Assembly: GCA_043747555.1 (NCBI GenBank)
Contig: JAYTOY010000024.1
Location: forward strand, 1 to 64,000
Direction of reading: 5' to 3'
Source of the DNA: JAYWDA01 sp043747555
Lineage (GTDB): Bacteria > Bdellovibrionota > Bdellovibrionia > Bdellovibrionales > Bdellovibrionaceae
DNA length: 64,000 nucleotides
How positions within the stretch are numbered: position 1 is the first letter of the stretch; every line of letters starts with the position of its first letter. Positions 53,718-62,123 of this stretch are shown piece after piece. Both the position numbers and the translations under genes were made by a program. The notes under the pieces are model-generated. The model did not search any database, was not told the DNA's origin, and worked only from the letters and a program-made list of their open reading frames with translations.

Positions 53718-54200
53718 ATGACAAATAATAATATCATCAGAAGCCTTAGATATATGCTTGAAATCAACAATGCGAAAGTCGCAGAGATTTGCAAGCTTGG
53801 CGGCGTTGACGTCACAAAAAATCAAATTCATGCGTTCATGCAAAACGAAGAAGATGCTGAGTATATTAGATGCAGCGACGAAATCATGGCGCATTTTTTA
53901 GACGGCGTGATTTTGTTTAAACGCGGCAAAGACGAAAGCCGTGCGCCTGCGCCCATCGAACTTCCAATGTCGAACAATTTGGTTCTTAAAAAGTTAAAAG
54001 TCGCTTTCGAATTAAAAGAAGAAGATTTGTTGGAGATGATAACAAGCACGGGTTTTGTGTTTGGGAAGTCTGAGCTGTCGTCGTTTTTAAGGAAGAAAGA
54101 TCACCGCAATTATCGGCCGTGCGGTGATCAAGTGTTGCGGTATTTTTTGAAGGGCCTGACGTTGAAGTTGCGGCAGGCCCCTGATCCTGAGTTTGTTTAA
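53718..54200 (+). CDS. DUF1456 family protein (YehS-like)
   Basis: A 160-residue protein made of two similar halves (about 1-75 and 85-155), each with the DUF1456 pattern: 'NNIIRSLRYMLEINNAKVAEI' in the first, 'NNLVLKKLKVAFELKEEDL' in the second, and closing 'MAHFLDGVILFKRG' / 'LRYFLKGLTLKLR'. The family is widely conserved and, to my knowledge, uncharacterised. It starts directly after the hydrolase stop. Confidence 0.9.
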   Translation: MTNNNIIRSLRYMLEINNAKVAEICKLGGVDVTKNQIHAFMQNEEDAEYIRCSDEIMAHFLDGVILFKRGKDESRAPAPIELPMSNNLVLKKLKVAFELKEEDLLEMITSTGFVFGKSELSSFLRKKDHRNYRPCGDQVLRYFLKGLTLKLRQAPDPEFV

Positions 54201-54210
54201 CCTTACTTTA

Positions 54211-55005
54211 TTAGCACTGACCCGCATTGACCTTAGCTATCAGCTGGTCGACTAAATTTAGCAGATTTGTCCGCTTAGTTCCCGGCCTAATCCAGTCATT
54301 AATATCGTATTTAATTTTGTTAAGCTGGAAAAGAAGTTGAGCGGGCGAAGAGTTTACTGCCAGCAAGGACTGAAAATTAGTCACTCCACTTTTTAGTTTG
54401 GCTCTTTTACTTGCAACATTACCTGATTTAAAATCTGAATTGGCCAGCGCCACGATTCCGTCGGAAAGTTGCTGTGAAACTTGCGAGCAGGTTGGGGCTG
54501 GAGGGGCTTGGGAGAACGAGAAATCATCGACTCCGAAAGTTCCGCCGCCATCGTGGATTTCAACTCTTGCAATCGGATTTCCAGAAGAGGTTACTGACAA
54601 AAACGCATTCACAGAAGATAAAGGCATTTGACTCTGACCTAATAAAGCTCCTGAAGAGTCGTAGGCAAAGATTCCGGTGCCAGGGTCACCTGAAACATAG
54701 GCTGAAACGGTCTTAATATTGCCTGTGATCGAAGAATCAAAATTAAAAGTTATCAAACCAGTTAGTCCCAAAACAAGATTGGATCCAGAGACAGCTGGCC
54801 AGCGGGTAAAAATAGCTAATGAAACGGTGGCTCCGCTGGTTGTAACTCCAAGGCTTTGATATTCCGTGCTTAAAACAGTTCCATCGGAGTAATCATCGAA
54901 GGTCAGCGTTGTTGCAGCTAATACAGCTTGCGGAATAGCCAAGCTCACTAGCAAGGTTAAGCTAAAATTTTTCATCGATTTTAGAACTTGTTTTGTCATA
55001 AACAT
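54211..55005 (-). CDS. Secreted two-part protein of unknown function
   Basis: About 264 residues with a signal peptide ('LTLLVSLAIPQAVLAAT'). The first 140 mature residues ('TLTFDDYSDGTVLSTEYQSL' onwards) form a beta-sandwich-like domain as in secreted PEP-CTERM-type or carbohydrate-binding modules, without a CTERM anchor. The last 100 are helical ('CSQVSQQLSDGIVALANSD'), with a cysteine at both ends. The start is ATG 55005 or 54999. It lies at the end of the minus-strand secreted cluster. Confidence 0.65.
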   Translation of the reverse strand: MFMTKQVLKSMKNFSLTLLVSLAIPQAVLAATTLTFDDYSDGTVLSTEYQSLGVTTSGATVSLAIFTRWPAVSGSNLVLGLTGLITFNFDSSITGNIKTVSAYVSGDPGTGIFAYDSSGALLGQSQMPLSSVNAFLSVTSSGNPIARVEIHDGGGTFGVDDFSFSQAPPAPTCSQVSQQLSDGIVALANSDFKSGNVASKRAKLKSGVTNFQSLLAVNSSPAQLLFQLNKIKYDINDWIRPGTKRTNLLNLVDQLIAKVNAGQC

Positions 55006-55207
55006 CACTTTCTTTAAGGTGTTGCACTATTATAAAGTATAATTCGATGGCTGTCTGAAATCTTATAACAAAATTCCAAACGTAAACAGTCTTTGCTGAT
55101 ATTTAAGCTGAATGAGTATGAGGTGTCTATCCTCATTTTTTGGTGCTAAATTGCGATTTGAATTACTAGTAATAAACAAAAACAGATTAGTCTTTTCAAG
55201 TATTTAT

Positions 55208-56161
55208 TTAGTAGTACAGGCCTAGTAACCCGGGCTTGCCGGTTGTACCTGTTGTGGACGATCCCGATCCGCCGACTCCTGCATTAAGCCCTGCATACGG
55301 CAGATAGATTGGATCACTGGTATTTGGTGGAGTTGTTCCACTTCCAGCCATTAAAGTTCCATTTGGGGCCCATCCAGATCCACCGCCGCCACCAGATCCA
55401 GCACCAGATAAATTTCCAGAGCCGCCGCCACCGCCGCCATAATATCCGCCGCCGCCGCCACCACCACCGCCACCACTGAAAGTGGCCGCGGAACCACAGC
55501 CACCCGATGCGCATCCAGTGCCGGTTGTGCCGCCGCCATTTCCACCTTGTCCAGACGATCCCGCAACTCCTGCTGAATTTCCACTTGCACCGCCCGGACC
55601 GCTAGCGCTTTGTGTTCCACCGCCGCCGCCCGAGCCGCCCGAGCCGTTTGAACCATTTGAAGCTGAGACCCCGCCACCAGCGCCGCCGGCGCCCGGCGGC
55701 AACGTAGCAGTTGTTGATTTCGCGGCCCCACCGCCACCACCACCGCCTGCAACAAGGAGCTGTGTTGTGTTCCGCTTGATTTCGGTTCGACCGCCACCTG
55801 ATCCACTAGTGCCGGCCGCAGCACCGCTGAAACCGCCGTCGCCAACAAGGATTGTAAGACTCTCGCCTGGAATAACTTGAATTGTCGCGATCGCATACCC
55901 GCCACCACCGCCACTACCACCCGTAATTGTGCTTCCACTTCCATACCCGGCACCGCCGCCACCACCCCAAGCCTTTACTGTGAGTTGATAGCAACCTGCA
56001 GGAACAATGAAAGTATATGGCCCTGAAGCTGTATAGGTGTTTACATAAGCCCCGCTGCCGCTTTGGTTAAGCATTTGCTGGCCCATAAAACCACTATTCC
56101 AACCCACCAAAGTGGGAATCGCCAATAGCAGTAGACTAAGGAAAAAACGCTGATGATTCAT
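55208..56161 (-). CDS. Exported glycine-rich protein coupled to the fibre gene
   Basis: A 317-residue exported protein (signal 'RFFLSLLLLAIPTLVGWN'). A short beta domain ('YTFIVPAGCYQLTVKAWGG') opens a long glycine-rich stretch (about residues 70-290) made of GGGG runs with Ser, Thr, Ala and Asn, matching the Gly-rich domain found in phage and bacterial adhesin proteins. The start is ATG 56161, sharing one base with the fibre gene's TAA stop (TAATG), preceded by 'GGGTGG'. A further ATG 18 bases upstream is in frame. It is probably translated with the fibre protein and may decorate it, which is inference. Confidence 0.8.
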   Translation of the reverse strand: MNHQRFFLSLLLLAIPTLVGWNSGFMGQQMLNQSGSGAYVNTYTASGPYTFIVPAGCYQLTVKAWGGGGGAGYGSGSTITGGSGGGGGYAIATIQVIPGESLTILVGDGGFSGAAAGTSGSGGGRTEIKRNTTQLLVAGGGGGGGAAKSTTATLPPGAGGAGGGVSASNGSNGSGGSGGGGGTQSASGPGGASGNSAGVAGSSGQGGNGGGTTGTGCASGGCGSAATFSGGGGGGGGGGYYGGGGGGSGNLSGAGSGGGGGSGWAPNGTLMAGSGTTPPNTSDPIYLPYAGLNAGVGGSGSSTTGTTGKPGLLGLYY

Positions 56162-59100
56162 TACCACCCAGAAGACCAAGAAATATAGCAGACGTTATTG
56201 AAGTAACTGATCGAATAAATAGTTTCCAATCCACCTGTGGTTGGTCCGTTAGCGGGTTTCATCTTTAAGGTTGTACAGCCTGAGAAGTTATAGGTTCTTG
56301 GGTTTAAATCGGTGAGTAGAATGGTGTACGAGCCACCATTTTGCATTCCATTCAAGGTGAGATTGTTACTGCCAACAGATTGAAGCAGTTGATTGTTCCC
56401 TTGAGAAAAATTGATGATGCCCCCAGTGGCAACCACGACTGTTGGTGAAACAATCTGTCCAGTTACTTGAAGTGCTGCACCTGGAGAGTTACTGCTAATC
56501 CCAACTTTACCAACAAAAAACGCTGCGGTTTCGCCAGTAGTATTAGCAAATCTAGCAGTGGCCGAGGAGCTACTACCACTTGTGAAGCTGGCGACCGAGC
56601 CGGTGTTTGCTGAAGTGCCGACTTCAAGCGGATAGCCTGGAGAGTTACTGCTAATTCCGACATTGCCGGTGTTAGTGATGCGCATTCGCTCGAGTCCACC
56701 AGTTGAAAATCCTAATATGTCAGTGCCGCCACTGAATAAACCTATTGATGTAGATCCCACACCTACTGAAGGAGCTGCTGCTGTTCCTGTTGCAGAAACC
56801 ATCTGGCCTGTCATCGATCCACCAGCCAGTGGTAAATAACTTCCTGAAGCAATCGTTCTTCGCACAGATGTCGAATCAGTGAAATACAAATTCATTCCAT
56901 CATACTCAACAGCACCCGCTTCGGGGGATGTTAGATTTACACCGGTTCTGAATTTAAGAGGTGCTGAATTGGCGGCAGCAGCTCCAGCTTTTAATTCAAG
57001 CGACGCTGTCGGAGTTGTTGTACCAATTCCAACGCCAACTTTTTCGAAGATACTTACATCACCGTTTTGATCAATTCGCATTCGACCAGCAGCATCAGTA
57101 CTGTCCATCGCCCCATTTGCTTTAGTGTAAAAAACAATTTTGCCACCCCGTACATCTGTTGCAAAGTCTTGTGTGGCCTCAAAATTTATCGCAGCTGACG
57201 AACCAGCTGCATATGATGCACTACCGTATCCATAGGCAGCGAGGGAACCAAGACTATCGCCAGTTTGAACACTAGCCAGTGAAACCGGAGTACCCCGGGC
57301 TCTTTTAAAGGTCAGGCGGGCCGCACCAGTATTTGATATTTGAGTTGATACTATGCCGCGAAGTGGATCGCCACCAGTTTGAACCACTTCGAGTCTGCCA
57401 GTTGGCGAAGTTGTCCCGATTCCGACATTGCCGGCAGCATCAATTCGCATTCTTTCAGTCCCAGCTGTTGAAAATCCTAAAATATCTGGTCCACCGTTAA
57501 ATAAACCTAATGTTGTTGCGCCAACCCCGAAAGCGGGAGCAGCTGCAGTTCCTGCAGCAGAAATCAATGACCCGGACATTGTGTCGCCAGCTCGGTTCAC
57601 TGGCATAAAGCCAAGTGCTTTTTCCGCTGCGAAATAATCCCATGTTAAAGCTGCTTGATTCCATTTTAATGATTGTCCATTTTCTGTGCCAGTTGGAGCG
57701 GTAGCTACTTTTCCAACAATTTTTGTATCAGCATAGTTTTTGGTCGCAGCATCTTGTGCTGAAGTTGGGTCTGTCACAAAAACTAATTTGTTTGAACCCA
57801 TTGATTGGGAGTTCATAAAGGCCACAGAGCCATCTTTCCGAATAAAATTAGCAGCTCCGGTCGTCACTGCTGCGTCAACATATTGCTTGTTGGCGGCCTC
57901 TAAGGTCGCCGTTGGATCTTGATTAAGAACTAACTTGCCGGTTATTGTATCGCCAGCTTTGTTCACTGGTGCATAACTTAAGCCAGTTGTAATATCTGCA
58001 TTAGATAAGTTTGCATTAATCCAGTTGCTGCCGGTGTATCTTAAAAAGTTTCCAGAAGCTAACGAGGTGATCGAAAGTCCTACGCCTTTTAACTTATCAA
58101 CACTTGTTGTGTTGTACGTTCCGCTGACGTCACCAACAAAGGTGCTTGCGCTTCCAAGTTTCAAGTTAAAAGCGTCATATTCTGTTTTTGAAATCAATCC
58201 GGCTGTCACAGATGCCGTGTTGGCCATCGGAATATTTAATGTGTGGATAGTGGTGGAAGTCGTAAAAATAGGAGCAGTTCCGCTGCTTCCGTTAGCAAAA
58301 GTTTGAGACGGACCTGTAGCGCCATTTAAGCTTGATAAGCCAGTGCCCGCGACGGGAGTATAATAATCCCATGTTAAAGTGGTTTGATTCCATCTTAATG
58401 ATTGCCCGTCTTCAGCGCCAGTTGGAGCCGTAGCTACTTTTCCAAGAATTTTTGTATCCGCATAGTTTTTAGTCGCAGCATCTTGTGCTGATGTTGGCTC
58501 CGCTACGGAGGTCAGTCTCCTTGATCCCATTGATTGGTCACCAGTGAAAGGAACAGTGCCATCTTTCCGAATATAATTTGCGGCATCGGTTGTGATGGCT
58601 GCATTAACAAACTGTTTCGTTGCAGCGCCTAAATTTCCAGAGGGATCACTCGACAAATACAATAAACCTGTCATTGAATCGCCAGCTTTGTTCAATGGTG
58701 TATAACTCAAGCCGGCCGTGATATCTCCACCTGATAAGCTTGCATTAATCCAGTTGCTGCCGTCGTATTTTAAAAAGTTTCCAGAAGCTAATGAGGTGAT
58801 CGAAAGTGCTGCGCCTTTTAACTTATCAACGATAGTGTTGTTGTAAACGCCGCTGACATCCCCAGCAAAAGTTGTTGCAGTGCCGAGCTTGTTATTAAAA
58901 GTATTAAAATCAGTAGATGATAAAAATCCTGAAGCAGTTACTGATGATTGTGGCATTGAAATATCAGGATTGGCTCCTCCACTTGATGCCAGCGGTGATG
59001 TTGCTGTGACACCAGTCACGGTGCCTGCAGGTGCAGCCACCCAACTTAAATTTCCTGCGCCATCGGTTCTTAAAACCTGGCCTGCGGTTCCATTACTGTT

Positions 59101-60138
59101 AGGTAAAATCCAATTCAAAGTACCACTCATGCTGCTTGCAGAAATTTGAAGATAATTTGCACCGTTATAGATTTTTAAGTTCGTCGCTGCGACATTTAGG
59201 CCGGTGACCGTCCCAGAAGAATAAATATTGCCAGTCGTATTAATTCCGACCGCTCCACCAAAAGTTCCTGTAGAAATTTTTGCGGCATCCAGCGAAGGGA
59301 TGTCAGCCGCGACTAAGCTGTTTGTACCGCTGGTCACGCGGCCTTTAGCATCGGTTGTCACTTGGTAATACGTTCCGGCTGTTCCAACATTAGGTAAGGA
59401 TCCAGCGACTGCCGTTGAGATCGCAGAATCAACGTATGTTTTATTGGTGATGTCGCTGGCACCGCTCGGTGTTCCGGAAAACTGAGGTGCATTTGAAAAC
59501 GAAACAGTGCCTGTGAACGTTGGGGCTGAACTCGGGGTAAGATATGAGCTACTGGTTCCAGCTATTAAATTTACCAGCTCTGCCACTTGCGCAGAAGTTA
59601 GAGGCGTCGATTGACTTCCGTTACTGATTTTTAAAAACTCTGAAGCCAGTGATCCGCCCACTCGGTCTGAATTAAATGCGAATGGGGCTGCGCCTAACTT
59701 AATGTCAGCGATCGGCTGATAGGATCCCGTATCGAAAATCTGAACAAACAAACTGCGTTGATCCCCACTGGCCGGATTATAAGTACAACCTGACGTTGTG
59801 ATCGGCGCTAGATTTGAAAACAAAGCGGCTAGATCAGTAGTTGTATATCCCACATTGACAACGCCCGTACCCACCTGCAAAGCAAAGGCTCCATTTGTCA
59901 CTGGCGCCAAGTTGTGATTTTCTTCATACAAGACGCACGGGGTAGAACTTGATCCATTCGTTGGACTTTTAATTTGCACCTTGAAATTTTGAGGGGTCGT
60001 AACTGGATTAAAGGGAGCCACTTTATCTTGGATGTACCCTTCGTAGGTTAAAAACTGCGGCCCGACTGCCATCGCAGTCAGCGAGACCAAGGATAAAACT
60101 AACATTAAGAAAAGAAATTTTAATTTAGAAATGAACAT
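56161..60138 (-). CDS. Modular phage-tail-fibre-like surface protein (candidate mosaic adhesive trimer)
   Basis: A 1325-residue exported protein with signal peptide ('FLMLVLSLVSLTAMAVG'). Residues about 25-165 form an N-terminal domain ending 'KLGAAPFAFNSDRVGG', common to this class. The rest is a mosaic of tail-fibre repeats: 'PTSAQDAATKNYAD' (549-561 and 792-804) and 'GNVGIGTTSPTGRLEV'-type blocks (903-918, 1158-1173, 1210-1225). The last 100 residues ('SGCTTLKMKP') form a distinct tip. Such trimeric chimeric fibres are known from Bdellovibrio as host-recognition proteins. Adhesion to prey or surfaces is inferred. Confidence 0.88.
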   Translation of the reverse strand: MFISKLKFLFLMLVLSLVSLTAMAVGPQFLTYEGYIQDKVAPFNPVTTPQNFKVQIKSPTNGSSSTPCVLYEENHNLAPVTNGAFALQVGTGVVNVGYTTTDLAALFSNLAPITTSGCTYNPASGDQRSLFVQIFDTGSYQPIADIKLGAAPFAFNSDRVGGSLASEFLKISNGSQSTPLTSAQVAELVNLIAGTSSSYLTPSSAPTFTGTVSFSNAPQFSGTPSGASDITNKTYVDSAISTAVAGSLPNVGTAGTYYQVTTDAKGRVTSGTNSLVAADIPSLDAAKISTGTFGGAVGINTTGNIYSSGTVTGLNVAATNLKIYNGANYLQISASSMSGTLNWILPNSNGTAGQVLRTDGAGNLSWVAAPAGTVTGVTATSPLASSGGANPDISMPQSSVTASGFLSSTDFNTFNNKLGTATTFAGDVSGVYNNTIVDKLKGAALSITSLASGNFLKYDGSNWINASLSGGDITAGLSYTPLNKAGDSMTGLLYLSSDPSGNLGAATKQFVNAAITTDAANYIRKDGTVPFTGDQSMGSRRLTSVAEPTSAQDAATKNYADTKILGKVATAPTGAEDGQSLRWNQTTLTWDYYTPVAGTGLSSLNGATGPSQTFANGSSGTAPIFTTSTTIHTLNIPMANTASVTAGLISKTEYDAFNLKLGSASTFVGDVSGTYNTTSVDKLKGVGLSITSLASGNFLRYTGSNWINANLSNADITTGLSYAPVNKAGDTITGKLVLNQDPTATLEAANKQYVDAAVTTGAANFIRKDGSVAFMNSQSMGSNKLVFVTDPTSAQDAATKNYADTKIVGKVATAPTGTENGQSLKWNQAALTWDYFAAEKALGFMPVNRAGDTMSGSLISAAGTAAAPAFGVGATTLGLFNGGPDILGFSTAGTERMRIDAAGNVGIGTTSPTGRLEVVQTGGDPLRGIVSTQISNTGAARLTFKRARGTPVSLASVQTGDSLGSLAAYGYGSASYAAGSSAAINFEATQDFATDVRGGKIVFYTKANGAMDSTDAAGRMRIDQNGDVSIFEKVGVGIGTTTPTASLELKAGAAAANSAPLKFRTGVNLTSPEAGAVEYDGMNLYFTDSTSVRRTIASGSYLPLAGGSMTGQMVSATGTAAAPSVGVGSTSIGLFSGGTDILGFSTGGLERMRITNTGNVGISSNSPGYPLEVGTSANTGSVASFTSGSSSSATARFANTTGETAAFFVGKVGISSNSPGAALQVTGQIVSPTVVVATGGIINFSQGNNQLLQSVGSNNLTLNGMQNGGSYTILLTDLNPRTYNFSGCTTLKMKPANGPTTGGLETIYSISYFNNVCYISWSSGW
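56620..57591 (-). repeat. Second internal repeat pair in the fibre gene
   Basis: Residues about 850-918 (57385-57591) and 1105-1173 (56620-56826) are similar with a constant offset of 255 residues. Both contain 'GTAAAP', 'DILGFST', 'ERMRI' and 'GNVGI', then a 'LEV' end. Identity is lower than in the other pair, as expected for an older duplication. Confidence 0.75.
57631..58878 (-). repeat. Two-copy internal duplication in the fibre gene
   Basis: Residues 421-593 (58360-58878) and 664-836 (57631-58149) are alike without gaps: every matching residue is offset by exactly 243 residues (729 bases). Shared blocks include 'LASGNFL' and 'PTSAQDAATKNYADTKI'. DNA identity is obvious in long stretches, so the duplication looks recent. 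Confidence 0.85.
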
Positions 60139-60385
60139 TGGACCTGACTAGGTAGGTGGTCGTCGTGCGAGCCACAGTTTCTTGCGATACTACGACAACT
60201 CTACTTTTAACCGAAAAAGTCGGAGAAGTTCCCTGGGAATCAGACCCAATAACGGATCTTCCGTTGCCAGAATTCGCCACGCTGTTACCAGGATTAAAAT
60301 TCCCTCTACCTAATAAAGAAGTCAGCTCGGGCTTGGCAGCTTTGCAGGAAGATAAAACTAATAATGATAAGATGAGGGTGATCAT
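60125..60385 (-). CDS. Small lipoprotein at the head of the fibre operon
   Basis: An 86-residue protein from ATG 60385 with a lipoprotein signal ('TLILSLLVLSSCKAAKP', lipobox LSSC). The mature part is short, Asn/Gly/Ser-rich, then beta-prone ('SRVVVVSQETVARTTTTYL'). It overlaps the fibre gene by 14 bases and so is co-translated. It may anchor or assemble the fibre at the outer membrane; that is inference from context. Confidence 0.65.
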   Translation of the reverse strand: MITLILSLLVLSSCKAAKPELTSLLGRGNFNPGNSVANSGNGRSVIGSDSQGTSPTFSVKSRVVVVSQETVARTTTTYLVRSNVHF

Positions 60386-60506
60386 CTTATATTCAGCAGC
60401 AAATAACATGATGATGTTTCGGCCAAACTAGACCTTCACTTAAGCCCTTTAAAAAAAAATTTGTCGTGTCTATCTGGGACAACGTATCGATTTGGGTCTT
60501 CCCCAT

Positions 60507-61016
60507 CTAATGAGTGATATGGTTTCCAATATCAAGGACATGAACCATGCCCTCCTTAACTTCAAAGAGCACTCGGTAACCACTATCAAGCCTTACGGTA
60601 TGTTGAACTGAATGAGTTTTAAGTTTTTCGAAATGCCATTTTTTTGGTTGTTCGTAAAGACCTTGGGGTCCCTTCTCGTTGATCAACTTAATAAATTCAT
60701 CAAAATGCTTCTGGTTGATGGGATTTAATTTGGCCTGAGCTTTTTCTGCTTTATGAGTTAAGGTAAACGACTCATTGAAGGAAGTAGGCTTTGTTGCCAA
60801 AACCCGTGGCGGCGCCGCCGCCGCTGTTACAGAATATTTTTGGATCAGCGCCTCGACCGTTCGATCGTCAGGCTTTTCAAGCTTTCCAAACTCATTCCAG
60901 AATTCATCATTGGAAGAAATAGAAGGATGATTTAACATTTGTGCAACCCTGCAATTCATCGCCGAAGCTGCAACCGAGAAGAAAATGACCAAGGAAAAAG
61001 TTTTAATTGGATTCAC
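60507..61016 (-). CDS. Exported protein with a RelE/ParE-like toxin fold
   Basis: A 169-residue protein with a signal peptide ('TFSLVIFFSVAASA', AxA cleavage site). After a linker, residues 83-169 look like a RelE/ParE-family domain: 'FTLTHKAEKAQAKLNP' (opening strand and helix), 'HFEKLKTHSVQHTVRL', 'SGYRVLFEVKEG' and 'VHVLDIGNH' follow the family's G-Y-R-V-x-(F/Y)-E-V and V-x-V-L-x-(I/V) pattern. The normal RelE is cytoplasmic and has an antitoxin; here the fold is exported. Start GTG 61016 has 'GAGG' upstream and overlaps the partner by 14 bases. Toxin activity is unproven. Confidence 0.7.
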   Translation of the reverse strand: MNPIKTFSLVIFFSVAASAMNCRVAQMLNHPSISSNDEFWNEFGKLEKPDDRTVEALIQKYSVTAAAAPPRVLATKPTSFNESFTLTHKAEKAQAKLNPINQKHFDEFIKLINEKGPQGLYEQPKKWHFEKLKTHSVQHTVRLDSGYRVLFEVKEGMVHVLDIGNHITH

Positions 61017-61971
61017 AACTTAAAACCTCTTTGGCAATTTTAGATTTTCCGCTGAGAGCCAGCTTGTTAAGCCTTGAAAAAATAGACTTCATATTTTTTA
61101 ATTTCAGCACAGCTTGCTCCATGATGGCGGCAAGTTTAAGGACGCCGGCCCCGGTCAGGGAGGAAAGGCCAAAGGAGATTAAAACCTCCCCACCCAAATG
61201 GCAGCCAAACTCTAAAATTAAATCGCTATTTAGATCTGACAAAGAGTTTTTTAAGCTGATCATTTCACTTTCTAAATGTCTGACAAATTCAAGCATTGCA
61301 CGACCCTGGGCTGAGAGTTCGCTCCATAGGCCCCGAGGATTTTTAAGAAGCTCTTGCAGGCCATCTTTTAGACCTAAGATGCGATCCTTGCTGCCACGCA
61401 AACTATTAGAAAGGCAGGTTCCAAGCTGCTGCATAAGAATTGACCCTTGCATTTGACCTTGTAAATTTGAAATCATTTGCTGAGGAGCTTTTGAATCAAA
61501 GCAGGGCGACGAAAACGAAGAGGCTTGCGCCTCATTAAGAAAAAGTTTGTGAATATAAAATCTGGATTGGCTTTTGAAAGATTTGGAAAATGGCAGGCAA
61601 ATTTTTGTAACCTCAGCTTGGGTACGACCCTTTAAATAAAGACTAAAAGGGCGATTCCTGGAAGTTTTACCCTGGCAGGCAAATTCGTCTATAGAGATTT
61701 TAAAAAGGGCTTCTTCTGAATTCAGTTTTAAGTCCAATTTTAAAATCGCAATTTCATGTGGCTTTTGCTGATTAAAGTAAATTTGATCCAAAGACCCCTG
61801 AATCAAAGCCCCGGATCTTTTTAAGTCGAGCTCTTTTAAGCCAAATTTGAGGACCTGCTGAGAAACCTCATAGATATCAAGAGCGGGATAGTGGGTCGAA
61901 TTTTCTTGGAAATACTCATCAGCCAAGGAAATGCATGGGATTATAAAAAGAAACAAAAATGTTAGCTTCAC
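61003..61971 (-). CDS. Exported cysteine-containing protein, partner of the RelE-like protein
   Basis: A 322-residue protein with a signal peptide ('LTFLFLFIIPCISLADE') and start GTG 61971. The N-terminal half is beta-rich, the C-terminal half (about 165-322) is helical with a hydrophobic stretch ('EVLISFGLSSLTGAGVLKLA'). Seven or more cysteines are spread over the mature part ('FACQGK', 'KICLPF', 'SPCFDS', 'GTCLSN', 'FGCHLG', 'LSCESN'), suggesting disulfides outside the cytoplasm. No family is recognised. It is translated before, and coupled to, the RelE-like gene, so it may carry, escort or neutralise that protein. Confidence 0.65.
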   Translation of the reverse strand: MKLTFLFLFIIPCISLADEYFQENSTHYPALDIYEVSQQVLKFGLKELDLKRSGALIQGSLDQIYFNQQKPHEIAILKLDLKLNSEEALFKISIDEFACQGKTSRNRPFSLYLKGRTQAEVTKICLPFSKSFKSQSRFYIHKLFLNEAQASSFSSPCFDSKAPQQMISNLQGQMQGSILMQQLGTCLSNSLRGSKDRILGLKDGLQELLKNPRGLWSELSAQGRAMLEFVRHLESEMISLKNSLSDLNSDLILEFGCHLGGEVLISFGLSSLTGAGVLKLAAIMEQAVLKLKNMKSIFSRLNKLALSGKSKIAKEVLSCESN

Positions 61972-62080
61972 ATATTAACTTCGGTCTTAATTGTAACTTT
62001 TTAAACGGGCAGGAGGGCTAGTCCTGGATAGGGAGAAGTGTGTCAGCAAAATCTGCTTGATTCAATTGTGTTCGTTTTGT

Positions 62081-62111
62081 CACATTTGTTTTCACATTTG
62101 TTTTCACATTT
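62081..62111. repeat. 12-base tandem repeat before the glucan synthase gene
   Basis: The unit CACATTTGTTTT occurs twice in full (62081-62104), followed by a partial third copy (CACATTT). It lies 12 bases before the ATG at 62124, within the likely promoter/leader. Such repeats can vary in copy number and so alter expression. Confidence 0.75.
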
Positions 62112-62123
62112 TAAAACAATCTT

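Noticed and set aside
55482..55880. Proline-rich plus-strand frame opposite the Gly-rich gene
   Set aside because: It is the antisense of GGN-rich codons, which always give open proline-rich frames; no ribosome-binding site or signal.
55300..55960. CRISPR-like or satellite repeat array
   Set aside because: The repetition is codon-level glycine-rich coding sequence without regular repeat-spacer lengths.
55351..55965. Alternative frames inside the Gly-rich gene
   Set aside because: Composition artefact of GGx repeats; the exported frame with signal peptide explains the region.
57428..59149. Several plus-strand frames of 60-93 codons opposite the fibre gene
   Set aside because: They mirror the Ser/Thr/Gly repeats of the fibre, have no ribosome-binding sites and do not continue across repeats consistently.
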